Origin: Longitalea arenae | GTDB taxonomy: Bacteria; Bacteroidota; Bacteroidia; Chitinophagales; Chitinophagaceae | DNA length: 64,000 bases | Direction: 5' to 3' | Assembly: GCF_016924755.1 (NCBI RefSeq) | Contig: NZ_JAFFJX010000005.1 | Span: forward strand, 372,001-436,000 | Shown here: positions 51,112 to 59,911 of the stretch, in pieces | How positions within the stretch are numbered: the stretch's first letter is position 1 | Layout: each line of letters opens with the position of its first letter | Made by a program: the position numbers and the translations under genes | The notes under the pieces: generated by a model | What the model saw: the letters and a program-made list of their open reading frames with translations, nothing else | Database searches by the model: none | Told to the model about the DNA's origin: nothing

Positions 51112-51891
51112 TTACCATCGCCGCAGCTGACGAGGGGTGAATGTCCACTCAGGTGTGTAAATGAATGAGTTATCGGTCTTTACTTCATACCAGGGGCTCC
51201 ATGCACCGTTTACCGGATTCTTTAACAGCTGAATATTTTGTGCCGGCATATAACTTTGCGCCAGCAGGTAGATCTTCCTGCCATTGCTGTTAACCGCCAT
51301 ATCCATGACCATTACACAATGTCCCGGCGAACCGCCTTTGATGAACACATCACCCGGTTGTATTGATGCAAGATCAGTTACGGAATGCAATTGCTTTTCA
51401 AGGGAGGCTGTGCCGCAATAGCTGTACACCCGTTCAAGATAGCGCTCGAACCCAAGGCTGTCGACAGGGCCCGGACAAGCATATTTTTTTCCACTGTTAT
51501 CGGTAAAGAAGATCTCAGCATAGCGTTTTTGTTCATACAGGTATGATGCCCGCAGGCGCATGACCGCATCGGCACATTGCTGCAGGTCTTTGTCACCAAC
51601 GGGCAGATCGAGCACTGCATACTGGGCCTGCTGGTTCCGCTTCAACTGGCCATTGTACAGGTAAACCCTTGGATCTTTTTTCAGCGGCTGCTTACGTAAC
51701 CAGGTGGCAAAAGATCGTTCCGGATAATTTATGCGATTAAATCCTGTTGGCACAGGAATTTCTGCTACCGAAGACGGCGTTGCGGTGATTGTGTAAGGTT
51801 GAAGGCCGGCTTCATTGATATTTGCGGTTTTTCCCATACAATTAATGAGTAAAAACGGCAGGATAATTGTCGTGAGGAGGTTCCGTTCCAT
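51112..51891 (-). CDS. DUF4846 lipoprotein
   Basis: 259 aa. N-terminal lipoprotein signal (MERNLLTTIILPFLLINCMGK; lipobox LINC, Cys18 acylated). The mature domain matches DUF4846: GFNRINYPERSFATWLRKQPL, VYLYNGQLKRNQQAQYAVLDLPVG, DLQQCADAVMRLRASYLY, GDVFIKGGSPGHCVMVMDMA and QSYMPAQNIQLLKNP. The strictly placed Cys/His (GSPGHCVMVMD) and earlier Asp suggest an NlpC/P60-like hydrolase or binding fold, but no activity is established. Located in the outer or inner membrane leaflet. Single gene. Confidence 0.9.
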   Translation of the reverse strand: MERNLLTTIILPFLLINCMGKTANINEAGLQPYTITATPSSVAEIPVPTGFNRINYPERSFATWLRKQPLKKDPRVYLYNGQLKRNQQAQYAVLDLPVGDKDLQQCADAVMRLRASYLYEQKRYAEIFFTDNSGKKYACPGPVDSLGFERYLERVYSYCGTASLEKQLHSVTDLASIQPGDVFIKGGSPGHCVMVMDMAVNSNGRKIYLLAQSYMPAQNIQLLKNPVNGAWSPWYEVKTDNSFIYTPEWTFTPRQLRRW

Positions 51892-51963
51892 ATCGTTACT
51901 TTTGATGAAGCTTGAGATGATAAAACTCTATTTTTCCATAGCTAAAGACTGTTTCAACCAACT

Positions 51964-53127
51964 ATGTCAAACATTTTAATTATCGATGACGAAAAAGCTA
52001 TCCGTAAAACCCTGAGTGAGATCCTTTCTTATGAAGGTTATAAGATCGAAGAGGCCGGCGATGGCGAAGAAGGTCTTAAAAAGTTCAAAGAGAAAGCGTA
52101 TGATGTAGTGTTGTGTGATATCAAAATGCCTAAGCTGGATGGTATTGAATTTCTTGATAAGGCCCGGGAGGCCAATCCCGATGTGCCGGTGATCATGATC
52201 TCCGGGCACGGTACCATTGAAACGGCGGTAGAAGCTGTTAAAAAAGGCGCTTTCGATTATATTTCCAAACCACCAGACCTGAACCGCCTGCTGATCACCA
52301 TCCGCAATGCGATGGACAAGAACAACCTGGTCACTGAAACCAAAGTATTAAAGCGAAAGGTGAGCAAAGTAGAGGAAATGATCGGCGAGTCGGGGCCCAT
52401 CGTAAAGATCAAAGAAACGATCGATAAAGTGGCGCCTACCGATGCGCGTATCCTGGTCACCGGTGAAAATGGGGTAGGTAAGGAGCTTGTTGCACGCTGG
52501 GTGCATGAAAAAAGCAACCGGGCTACAGGGCCATTGGTGGAAGTGAATTGTGCAGCCATTCCCAGCGAACTCATAGAAAGTGAACTGTTCGGCCATGAAA
52601 AAGGTTCTTTCACCTCGGCTGTTAAACAACGGATAGGAAAATTTGAGCAGGCCCATGGCGGCACCCTCTTCCTCGACGAGATCGGCGATATGAGCCTGAG
52701 CGCTCAGGCCAAAGTGTTGCGCGCCCTGCAGGAAGGAAAGATCACCCGGGTGGGCGGCGATAAAGATATCAGTGTAGATGTGCGTGTAATTGCAGCTACC
52801 AACAAAGATCTGTTGAAAGAGGTAGACGATAAGAATTTCCGGCTCGACTTATACCACCGGCTCAGCGTGATCATCATCCATGTGCCATCGCTGAACGATC
52901 GCCGCGAGGATATTCCTTTGCTGGTTGATAAATTCCTCGCTGATATCTGTGCCGATTATGGCATTCCCAAAAAAGGCATCGATAAGGACGCGCTGGAAGC
53001 GCTTAAACAACATAACTGGACCGGTAATATCCGTGAATTACGGAACGTAGTGGAGCGCCTGATCATCTTATCGGGTAAAACCATTGTGTCGGATGATGTG
53101 CATGCGTATGTAATTCCTAAAAGATAG
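51964..53127 (+). CDS. NtrC-like response regulator lacking the C-terminal DNA-binding domain
   Basis: 387 aa. Receiver domain 1-120 (LIIDDEKAIRK, phospho-Asp in VLCDIKMPKLDG about 52, Lys in DYISKPPD about 103). AAA+ sigma-54-activator domain about 140-375: Walker A GENGVGKE, Walker B LFLDEIGDM and the arginine finger region RLDLYHRLSV. The usual GAFTGA sigma-54 contact loop is GSFTSA (in HEKGSFTSAVK). After the AAA+ lid (WTGNIRELRNVVERLIIL) the protein ends, with no Fis-type helix-turn-helix. It may act from solution, or no longer as a sigma-54 activator. The partner kinase is not adjacent. Confidence 0.93.
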   Translation: MSNILIIDDEKAIRKTLSEILSYEGYKIEEAGDGEEGLKKFKEKAYDVVLCDIKMPKLDGIEFLDKAREANPDVPVIMISGHGTIETAVEAVKKGAFDYISKPPDLNRLLITIRNAMDKNNLVTETKVLKRKVSKVEEMIGESGPIVKIKETIDKVAPTDARILVTGENGVGKELVARWVHEKSNRATGPLVEVNCAAIPSELIESELFGHEKGSFTSAVKQRIGKFEQAHGGTLFLDEIGDMSLSAQAKVLRALQEGKITRVGGDKDISVDVRVIAATNKDLLKEVDDKNFRLDLYHRLSVIIIHVPSLNDRREDIPLLVDKFLADICADYGIPKKGIDKDALEALKQHNWTGNIRELRNVVERLIILSGKTIVSDDVHAYVIPKR

Positions 53128-53133
53128 TTTTCG

Positions 53134-53160
53134 TGTGCCACACCTCCAGGGTGTGGCACA
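53134..53160. terminator. Hairpin between the convergent regulator genes
   Basis: Perfect 11-bp stem (53134-53144 with 53150-53160), five-base loop. No marked T-run. Confidence 0.6.
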
Positions 53161-53173
53161 TGTATATGACCAA

Positions 53174-54094
53174 TTAACTAGTTAACTCGTTAATGCCTTC
53201 CTTCAGGAAGGCTTTCTTCTCCTCAATTGTCTTCAATAGTCTTACATTCTTCAGATCACAGCTGCACTGGCATGCTTCCGGACCTGAAAAAACGATCTCT
53301 TTATCGGGGAACATGTTCGAGAAGGTTTTCAGGTATTCATGCATGTCGCACTTATTGAGGTTCGGTATAATCAGGAAATATAATTGTGTACAGGGCTGCT
53401 GGCTGCAGATCAGTTGCAGCATGTTCAATGGCACATTCTTGCCCATGTAAATGGTGGGTACGCCCTCTTTCTTCAGCATATAGTACATGAACAGCAGGGG
53501 CAGTTCCTGGCATTCGCCACCGGGCATATCGTGATGATCGCCGGCAGGGGTGAATAACAATACCCGGCGGCCACCGGTATACGCCGGTTTTTCGAGTCCG
53601 TCAATTGCCACCATCATTTTTTTAATGATCAGTGACCGGGCAAAATGAGCATGGGCCTGCATCAACTGGCCGGTTAGCCATAATACCCCGATCTTGCGCA
53701 GAAAAGGGAACAGCACGCTGATCATGCTTTTTTCAAAGCCGGCATGCAGCACCAGGTTATGCAGAATTTTATCGAACCGCGGTTGATCGAGGTCGACGGA
53801 GGCTTCTGTTAATTGATTGATAAAAATTTCGTAATTGTCGGTATCCGGCCTTGCTTCCAGGGCCAGTTTAGCCATTTCTTCGGGTGAACAGCAGGCAATC
53901 TGGGAGATCTTATGTCCCTGGTTGTACAGATAGGCAATGCGTAACAGGTGCTTCAGATCCTCACAATCATAAAAACGGTGCTTACTTTCCCTGCGTTTGG
54001 GGCAGAAAAGGTTATACCGTTGTTCCCAGATGCGCAAGGTATGCGCTTTAATTCCCGTTAAGTTTTCAATATCCCGGATGGAAAAGAGATTCAT
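53174..54094 (-). CDS. MerR family regulator with C-terminal B12-binding-like domain
   Basis: 306 aa. N-terminal MerR helix-turn-helix (FSIRDIENLTGIKAHTLRIWEQRY, then KHRFYDCEDLKHLLRIAYL). About 80-175 resembles the methionine-synthase-like helical cap (DLDQPRFDKILHNLVLHAG, HAHFARSLIIKKMMVAI). About 180-295 resembles the cobalamin-binding Rossmann domain of CarH-type light sensors (RRVLLFTPAGDHHDMPGGE, GVPTIYMGKNVPLNML). The cobalamin-ligand motif is not clean: the usual D/E-x-H-x-x-G reads DHHDMPGG. It may bind B12 differently or not at all. It is a likely repressor; its targets are unknown. Confidence 0.88.
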   Translation of the reverse strand: MNLFSIRDIENLTGIKAHTLRIWEQRYNLFCPKRRESKHRFYDCEDLKHLLRIAYLYNQGHKISQIACCSPEEMAKLALEARPDTDNYEIFINQLTEASVDLDQPRFDKILHNLVLHAGFEKSMISVLFPFLRKIGVLWLTGQLMQAHAHFARSLIIKKMMVAIDGLEKPAYTGGRRVLLFTPAGDHHDMPGGECQELPLLFMYYMLKKEGVPTIYMGKNVPLNMLQLICSQQPCTQLYFLIIPNLNKCDMHEYLKTFSNMFPDKEIVFSGPEACQCSCDLKNVRLLKTIEEKKAFLKEGINELTS

Positions 54095-54238
54095 AGTATT
54101 GTAACAAAAGGTAAGATATCACAACTAATGGAACTGGAGAAATACTGTTCGTCATAAATAGCGCCAATCTGCAGGAATATAGACACTTTTTTTAGCAAAT
54201 TGTTCGTTATTGGCCTGTTTCTGTGAACATTAATATGG

Positions 54239-54246
54239 TATTTTTG
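54239..54246 (+). promoter_or_regulatory. -7 box (TATTTTTG) for lepB
   Basis: Exact TAnnTTTG match 30 bases before the ATG; a TTTC at 54218 is the only candidate upstream element. Confidence 0.45.
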
Positions 54247-54276
54247 CCCGGATTTTTTTTATAAAACAGCCCCATA

Positions 54277-55860
54277 ATGAGTTTACACGATCTGTTTGTA
54301 ATTATACTAATATCCTTACTTATAGTAGAATTGCCTGCCTTTGGGTTAGCGAAATTGTTCGAAAAAGCCGGTATCCCTTCCTGGAAAGCCTGGGTGCCTT
54401 TTTATAACACCTGGGAGATCGTAAAGGCTACCCGGTTAAAAAAACACTGGTTTTACTGGCAGTTCTTACCGGTTGCAGGCTGGTTTATCAGTATCTGGCT
54501 GCTGGTTGAGTTCGTGAAATTGTTCGGTAAATTCGGTTTCCTCGACCATGCTGCGGCAGCCCTGTTAGGAGTGGTTTATTTCCCGTATATCGGAACGGAT
54601 AAAAAGGTAAAATACCTGGGCCCGGAAGCTGTTAAAAATCATAAAAAGACGACGCTGCGCGAGTGGATCGATGCCGGCGTTTTTGCGGTGGTGGCTGCTA
54701 CCCTCATCAGGGTCTTTGTGTTTGAAGCCTATACGATCCCCACCGGCTCCATGGAAAAAACGCTGCTGGTAAACGATTTCCTGTTCGTTAGCAAGCTCAG
54801 CTATGGCCCCCGTATTCCCAATACACCGCTGGCCATTCCCTTTGTGCATCACACCCTGCCGATCTTCAATTCAAAGTCATATACCGAGGTCGTTCATTTG
54901 CCGTACACCCGATGGTTTGCCAGCCCGGTTAAACGCAATGATGTGGTCGTATTCAATTTCCCCGCAGGCGATACGCTTACCAGGGAACTGGATTCGCAGG
55001 ACCCCTATTACGATATTTTGCAAAGTGAAGAAATGCGGCAGTACCAGCAGTTAAAGGGACAAATTCCCAATGAGGCTGAACTGCGGGCCATCAGTAAACA
55101 AAAGGCGCGGGAAATTGTATGGGCTGATTATACCATCATGACCCGGCCTGTTGATAAACGCGAGAATTACATTAAAAGATGTGTGGCCATTGCAGGCGAT
55201 ACCATTCAGATCGTAGATGGGATTTTATTTGTAAACGGCCAGAAAGCGTATATATCGCCCAGTTCTGCAACAGATTATGTTGTTACCACTACCAATAACA
55301 GGATCCTGAGTGAGGATGAGTTGCGGGAAGCTGGCATCCGGTTGAATACCGATGAGCGGAATCCTGATTTTATTCCCTACGGCCCCAACAGCTACATGAT
55401 CAATATGACAGAGGGGGAAGCTGAGATCCTGAAAAAGATCCCTAATGTAACTGTGACCCGTAAGCTCGAGAACGTAGGCGATCCGCGCATCTTCCCGCGC
55501 GACACGGCCCTGGTATTGTGGAGCACCGATGAGTTCGGTCCGCTGTGGATCCCGAAAAAAGGCGCTACCATAGCGCTGACACCCAGGAACATTGCCTGTT
55601 ATAAACGGGCTATCAAAGTGTATGAGAACAACAGCTGGGAAGAACGCGATGGCAAGATCTTTATAAACGGCCAGGAAGCTAATTCCTATACCTTTAAAAT
55701 GAATTATTACTGGATGATGGGTGATAACCGTCACCGGTCACAGGACAGCCGCTTCTGGGGTTTTGTACCGGAAGACCACGTGGTAGGGGAAGCCTGGCTG
55801 ATCTGGATGAGCTGGGATAAAGGAGTTCGCTGGAACCGCATGTTCAGAACAATACATTAA
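54277..55860 (+). CDS. lepB: Signal peptidase I, large Bacteroidota form
   Basis: 527 aa. An N-terminal DUF5684-like membrane segment pair (about 5-30, 65-95; PSWKAWVPFYNTWEIVK between) precedes the peptidase membrane helix (about 128-150). Catalytic domain: nucleophile Ser158 in PTGSMEKTL, general base Lys300 in NYIKRCVAIAGDT, GDNRHRSQDSRFWGFVPEDH near the C-terminus. About 130 residues between Ser and Lys boxes (including a Gln/Glu-rich helix) form an insertion larger than in E. coli LepB. It cleaves signal peptides at the outer face of the inner membrane. Own -7 box and terminator at 55988. Confidence 0.95.
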   Translation: MSLHDLFVIILISLLIVELPAFGLAKLFEKAGIPSWKAWVPFYNTWEIVKATRLKKHWFYWQFLPVAGWFISIWLLVEFVKLFGKFGFLDHAAAALLGVVYFPYIGTDKKVKYLGPEAVKNHKKTTLREWIDAGVFAVVAATLIRVFVFEAYTIPTGSMEKTLLVNDFLFVSKLSYGPRIPNTPLAIPFVHHTLPIFNSKSYTEVVHLPYTRWFASPVKRNDVVVFNFPAGDTLTRELDSQDPYYDILQSEEMRQYQQLKGQIPNEAELRAISKQKAREIVWADYTIMTRPVDKRENYIKRCVAIAGDTIQIVDGILFVNGQKAYISPSSATDYVVTTTNNRILSEDELREAGIRLNTDERNPDFIPYGPNSYMINMTEGEAEILKKIPNVTVTRKLENVGDPRIFPRDTALVLWSTDEFGPLWIPKKGATIALTPRNIACYKRAIKVYENNSWEERDGKIFINGQEANSYTFKMNYYWMMGDNRHRSQDSRFWGFVPEDHVVGEAWLIWMSWDKGVRWNRMFRTIH

Positions 55861-55906
55861 TGGTTTGTGGTTTGTGGTTTGTGGTTTATGGTTTGTGGTT
55901 GTTGAC
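55861..55906. repeat. Heptamer word array (GTTTGTG dialect) after lepB
   Basis: TGGTTTG/TGGTTTA units begin on the base after the lepB stop codon. Same dialect as 17144-17255. Confidence 0.8.
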
Positions 55907-55987
55907 ATTTCCGACCACCCGGTCACATCTCAGAACCCGGGCATTTTGCAAATCAGTATAAAACAATAAACTTTCATATCTTTAATG

Positions 55988-56018
55988 ATCCTCTCCGCGG
56001 CGCGGGGAGGATTTTTTG
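55988..56018 (+). terminator. Rho-independent terminator after lepB
   Basis: 11-bp GC-rich stem (55988-55998 with 56002-56012, one G:T), then six T. Confidence 0.8.
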
Positions 56019-56048
56019 TCTGATTAAGGTGTAAACAAAATCAGGAAT

Positions 56049-56534
56049 ATGAAAAAAGATGAATACAGGTTCTCATTTGAGATATACGATTCTGTAGACG
56101 AATTGCCGGAAGAAGATGCCTGGCTGCTTAATGAAGCAAGGGAAGTAACCGAACATGCGTATGCGCCTTACTCTCATTTTCATGTGGGCGCCGTAGCCAA
56201 ACTGGCCAATGGAGAAATTGTCGCTGGCAGTAACCAGGAGAACGCCTCTTTTCCCGTGGGTTTATGTGCCGAACGGGTATTGCTGGCCTCCGCATCGTCA
56301 CTGTATCCCAAGGTGCCGATCGAATCATTGGCCATCAGTTACCGGGCTGGTAATGGCGATAGTGATCATCCTATTTCGCCCTGCGGCATCTGCCGGCAGT
56401 CACTGCAGGAGTTTGAGAGCAGGGTTAAACATCCTATCCGGCTGATCCTGGGTGGTATGGAAGGAAAGATCTACGTGATACCAAGAGCAAGCTCATTGCT
56501 TCCATTGGCGTTTACAAGCGATGAGTTGAAGTGA
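56049..56534 (+). CDS. cdd: Cytidine deaminase
   Basis: 161 aa zinc enzyme of pyrimidine salvage, converting cytidine and deoxycytidine to uridine forms. Substrate motif SHFHVGAVAKLANG, catalytic LCAERVLL (Cys73, Glu75) and PCGICRQSL (Cys112, Cys115) with GSNQENASFPVG. All zinc ligands and the proton shuttle Glu are present. Homodimeric/tetrameric type length. Likely followed in the same direction by the SUFU gene after 40 bases. Confidence 0.94.
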   Translation: MKKDEYRFSFEIYDSVDELPEEDAWLLNEAREVTEHAYAPYSHFHVGAVAKLANGEIVAGSNQENASFPVGLCAERVLLASASSLYPKVPIESLAISYRAGNGDSDHPISPCGICRQSLQEFESRVKHPIRLILGGMEGKIYVIPRASSLLPLAFTSDELK

Positions 56535-56574
56535 GCAGTAATTCAGTTCTTACCATTTTACGTTATCAGCAACA

Positions 56575-57168
56575 ATGAAACCGCAGCACACCAACATACT
56601 CAAAATGCTGACCAGTCATTTTGGAGCAGCACCCTCTTTATTATGGGATCCCAGCTCATCAGGACCGGAAGTAGGCTGCGCTTATTTCCCGGCAGAAAAA
56701 ACCGGCCGTCCCTGGGGAACACTGGTTACTTATGGCATGAGCCTGACGCCCATGGTCATGGATGAGCGGGCAGAAGATACCGATACCAAAAGGGCCGAAA
56801 TCATTGCCTATGTAAAGGAAGACGAAACTCAACCGGATGACCTGGCCAACTGGATGTGCTGGACCGGCGCTTTTCCATTTTTGCAGGAACCGCCAACCTT
56901 TCTGGGCTGGGGGCATACCATTCATATGGGTGAACTATTTACCAATTCTTCGCTAACTACTTTACTTACCCTTACCAGTATTGTCATTGCTGATAATGAA
57001 CCGGTATTCAAGTTGGATAATGAGGATGTTTCCTTTCTCTGGCTCACTTTTCTTACCGATGCCGAGTATGCGCTGAAAAAAGAGCAGGGCGTTAATGCGA
57101 TTCTCGATCTTTTTGCTGCCCATAAACATCCGGTCACACTCGATCGCAGCCGTACAAGTTATGTGTAA
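56575..57168 (+). CDS. Suppressor-of-fused (SUFU) domain protein
   Basis: 197 aa single-domain SUFU protein. Pattern: GPEVGCAYFPAEKTGRPWGTLVTYGMS, ERAEDTDTKRAEIIAYV, WMCWTGAFPFLQEPPTFLGWGHTI, FLWLTFLTDAEYALK. In bacteria such domains often serve as immunity proteins for polymorphic toxins, but no toxin gene is near. Convergent with the FNR-like gene, with only three bases between the stop codons. Cytoplasmic; function unproven. Confidence 0.88.
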   Translation: MKPQHTNILKMLTSHFGAAPSLLWDPSSSGPEVGCAYFPAEKTGRPWGTLVTYGMSLTPMVMDERAEDTDTKRAEIIAYVKEDETQPDDLANWMCWTGAFPFLQEPPTFLGWGHTIHMGELFTNSSLTTLLTLTSIVIADNEPVFKLDNEDVSFLWLTFLTDAEYALKKEQGVNAILDLFAAHKHPVTLDRSRTSYV

Positions 57169-57171
57169 TTT

Positions 57172-58221
57172 TCAGATCTCCAGTTCCAGGTCGGCAGCGG
57201 CATATCCCGTGCAGGTCAGTATCAATCCATTTTGCAGGTCCTTATCGGTAAGCACTTCATTGTTGCTCATGGTCACCGAGCCTTTGCGGCAACGCGCCGC
57301 ACAGGTAGCACAGCGCCCTGCATTGCAGCTATAAGGCAATGAAATGCCCTGTTTTTGGGCGGCCTGTAAAATAGTATCGGGCCAGGCGCTGGTAAATTGA
57401 TGGGTTTGTTTTGCATACTGCAGCACCACCGTAAATGGGGTTGACGGCATGGTAAAGGCGGGTTTACGCACCGGTTCAATAACAAAATGTTCCTTGCGCA
57501 GCTGATCTTCGCTGAAACCAAGAACACGCAGGGTAAACTGTACCATACGCATGAAGGGCTCGGGACCGCACGTATAAAATAAGGTGCTGTGTGCTGCCGG
57601 TTGAGCATGCGAAGGAAGGTGCATGCCCACTATTTTTTCGAGCAGCCAGTTATTTAACCGGGCCGGTTTGGTATCCGGATCAAGTGGATTACTTAACAGG
57701 TCGATGCGCGTAAAGCGGTGTGCATACTGGCTTGCCAGCTGCTGCAATATTTTATGATAAATGATATAACGTTCATCGCGGTTTTGATATACCAGGGTAA
57801 TATGGCTTTCCGGTTCCTGGTACAGCGCTTTTTTGAGCAGGGCCAGAATAGGGGTTATGCCGCTGCCTGCTGCAATGAACCAGATCTGCCGCTTTTGGGC
57901 AGGGTCTGTGTCAATGACAAATCGGCCGGCAGGGGGCAGGCTGCTTACCAGGGTTCCTCTTTGCCAGGTGGCCAGAATATGGCGGGATATTTCGCCATTC
58001 TCTTTCTTTTTTACGGTAATGGCTATGTGTTTATCGATGCCGGGAGCGGTACAGATAGAATAGGAGCGGCGGATCTCATGGCCGTGATGGGTAAACAAAA
58101 AAGTAAGGGATAAACCGGCTTCCCAGCTAACCGGCGTTCCGTTTGCTTCTTCCAATACATACGTAACCGCATCAGGTGTTTCTGGTATCACCTGTGTAAC
58201 TTTCCACTGCAACAATTCCAT
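57172..58221 (-). CDS. Ferredoxin-NADP reductase-type flavoprotein with C-terminal 2Fe-2S domain (PaaE-like)
   Basis: 349 aa. FAD-binding domain about 1-100 (RRSYSICTAP, the RxYS FAD motif). NAD(P)-binding domain about 105-235 (WFIAAGSGITPILALLKKAL; FYTCGPEPFM). Plant-type 2Fe-2S ferredoxin domain about 260-349 with Cys pattern SCNAGRCATCAARC and a final LTCTGY. The order matches the reductase subunits of phenylacetyl-CoA-epoxidase/oxygenase-type systems and of hybrid cluster reductases. It likely passes electrons from NAD(P)H to an oxygenase or desaturase not encoded nearby. The start is 2 bases after the AcuI-type gene, so the two are co-transcribed. Confidence 0.92.
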   Translation of the reverse strand: MELLQWKVTQVIPETPDAVTYVLEEANGTPVSWEAGLSLTFLFTHHGHEIRRSYSICTAPGIDKHIAITVKKKENGEISRHILATWQRGTLVSSLPPAGRFVIDTDPAQKRQIWFIAAGSGITPILALLKKALYQEPESHITLVYQNRDERYIIYHKILQQLASQYAHRFTRIDLLSNPLDPDTKPARLNNWLLEKIVGMHLPSHAQPAAHSTLFYTCGPEPFMRMVQFTLRVLGFSEDQLRKEHFVIEPVRKPAFTMPSTPFTVVLQYAKQTHQFTSAWPDTILQAAQKQGISLPYSCNAGRCATCAARCRKGSVTMSNNEVLTDKDLQNGLILTCTGYAAADLELEI

Positions 58222-58223
58222 AG

Positions 58224-59225
58224 TTAGGCGTTGTTGAGGTTTACTACTATGCGGCCCATTACTTTACCCTGTAAAATGCTGTCGATATAAGTAGTATTCA
58301 ATTCTTCGAGGTTTATTTCTTTTGCAATGGCGGGTAATTTGTCTTTAATATTCCAATCAGTAGATAATCTTTCCCAGATGATCAATCGCGTAGCCATGGG
58401 GGTTTCAGCTGAACCTACCCCCAGTAAATTGATCCCGTTCAGGATGAAAGGATAAACGGTTGTATCTAATTTGGGCGATGATACGAGACCTGTGCTTACC
58501 ACGCAGCCTTCGGGCTTACAGCCTTTGAGTAAGGTGGCCAGGGTTTCGCCGCCCACCGTATCAACAGCGCCTGCCCATCTGGGTTTCAGCAAAGCTTTTT
58601 TTGAGGTATCCAGTACAAATGACCTGTCTTCCATTTTAGCAGCGCCCAGGTGCGTTACATATTCAAGGGCATTTGATTTGCCGCTTACGGCGATCACTTC
58701 ATAGCCCGCTTTGGATAAAATGGATATGGCGATGCTGCCTACACCGCCGGTAGCACCGGTAACAACGACGGGACCGGCTTCGGGCAGCAGTTTCATCAGT
58801 TCCATTTTATAAACGGCAATGGCCGCCGTAAAGCCGGCTGTGCCAATGATCATACATTCTTTTAACGTATAATTTTCGGGTTTTTTAACTACCCAGCTGG
58901 CCGGCACGCGGATGTACTGGCCAAAACCGCCACAGGTGTTCATGCCCAGGTCGTAACCAGTGATCAATACTTCGTCACCTACTGCAAAATTCTCATTGCG
59001 GCTGATCTCCACTCTGCCCGCAGCATCGATACCGGGGGTATGGGGAAACTGCCGCGTGATGCCTTTATTGCCCGTTGCCGAAAGCGCGTCTTTATAGTTC
59101 AGCGAAGAATAGTGCACCCTGATCAATACTTCACCGGCTGGCAGGTCATCGATAGCCCTGTCAACGATCGTTCTTTCAAAAGTTCCTGTCCTGGTTTCCG
59201 TTATCCAAAGCGCTTTAAATGGCAT
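58224..59225 (-). CDS. Medium-chain reductase, YhdH/AcuI type (acrylyl-CoA reductase-like)
   Basis: 333 aa zinc-free quinone-oxidoreductase-like MDR protein. The GroES-like domain opens KALWITETRTGTFERTIVDR and continues HYSSLNYKDALSATGNKG and FPHTPGIDAAGRVE. The NADPH-binding Rossmann follows at VVVTGATGGVGSIAISILSKAGYEVIAVSGK. It ends STDWNIKDKL, the pattern of the YhdH/AcuI family that reduces acryloyl-CoA or similar toxic enoyl compounds. First gene of a two-gene operon with the FNR-like reductase (2-base gap). The true substrate is uncertain. Confidence 0.92.
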   Translation of the reverse strand: MPFKALWITETRTGTFERTIVDRAIDDLPAGEVLIRVHYSSLNYKDALSATGNKGITRQFPHTPGIDAAGRVEISRNENFAVGDEVLITGYDLGMNTCGGFGQYIRVPASWVVKKPENYTLKECMIIGTAGFTAAIAVYKMELMKLLPEAGPVVVTGATGGVGSIAISILSKAGYEVIAVSGKSNALEYVTHLGAAKMEDRSFVLDTSKKALLKPRWAGAVDTVGGETLATLLKGCKPEGCVVSTGLVSSPKLDTTVYPFILNGINLLGVGSAETPMATRLIIWERLSTDWNIKDKLPAIAKEINLEELNTTYIDSILQGKVMGRIVVNLNNA

Positions 59226-59386
59226 ATCTGTTGGTCGTTTTGTGAATGGTTTTATGGTGAACGTTGAATCAGCAGTTGTCTACGGTCTGTTACCGGTTAC
59301 CAGGTCCCGGTTACCAGGACCATATTGTAAAAGGCTGACTGATTTCTGGCTTTCCCGGCAACCGGCGACTACTCAGTTTTTGATTC
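59226..59386. other. Gene-free stretch with GGTTACC/CCGGTTACCAGG words
   Basis: 59279-59325 carries CTGTTACCGGTTACCAGG and CCCGGTTACCAGG, partly palindromic words like those at the end of the 100-bp array (50750-50785). Confidence 0.5.
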
Positions 59387-59908
59387 CTATGCCTTGTTCC
59401 ACCCTAATCTTTCTTTATATAACGAATAATTTTCGTCGTCGAAACATACAAAGAAAACTTCATGCAGCGGGTTTTCGTCTGCCAGATACTGTTGTACTTC
59501 CTTAATAGCAATGCCGGCGGCTTCCGGTTTTGGAAAACCATAAATGCCTGTACTGATATTGGGAAAGGCAATTGTCTTTACGCCATTCGCCACGGCAACT
59601 TGCAAAGAACTACGGTAACAACTGGCCAGTAGTTCCCGTTCTCCCTGCTGGCCGCCATTCCATACCGGACCTACTGTATGGATCACAAATTTTGCGGGCA
59701 ATAGTCCTGCTGTGGTGATCACCGCCTTGCCAGTTGCACACCCTCCCTGTTTGGCCCTGATCTTTTTGCATTCCTCCAGGATGGCGGGCCCGCCTGCCCG
59801 GTGAATAGCGCCATCGACACCGCCGCCTCCCAGCAGGGAAGTGTTGGCTGCGTTAACGATGGCATCTACCGCTAATTTTGTTATATCTCCTTTTACAAGT
59901 GTAACCAC
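59387..59908 (-). CDS. O-acetyl-ADP-ribose deacetylase-type macrodomain protein (YmdB-like)
   Basis: 173 aa single macrodomain that binds and hydrolyses ADP-ribose derivatives. Motifs: [34 protein letters not shown] (adenine-ribose binding and catalytic Asn/Asp, split here by motif), [32 protein letters not shown] (phosphate-binding loop). The length is that of the MacroD/YmdB class. Single gene, ending next to the GGTTACC words and followed upstream by the GATTTCT array. Confidence 0.92.
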   Translation of the reverse strand: MVTLVKGDITKLAVDAIVNAANTSLLGGGGVDGAIHRAGGPAILEECKKIRAKQGGCATGKAVITTAGLLPAKFVIHTVGPVWNGGQQGERELLASCYRSSLQVAVANGVKTIAFPNISTGIYGFPKPEAAGIAIKEVQQYLADENPLHEVFFVCFDDENYSLYKERLGWNKA

Positions 59909-59911
59909 GAT

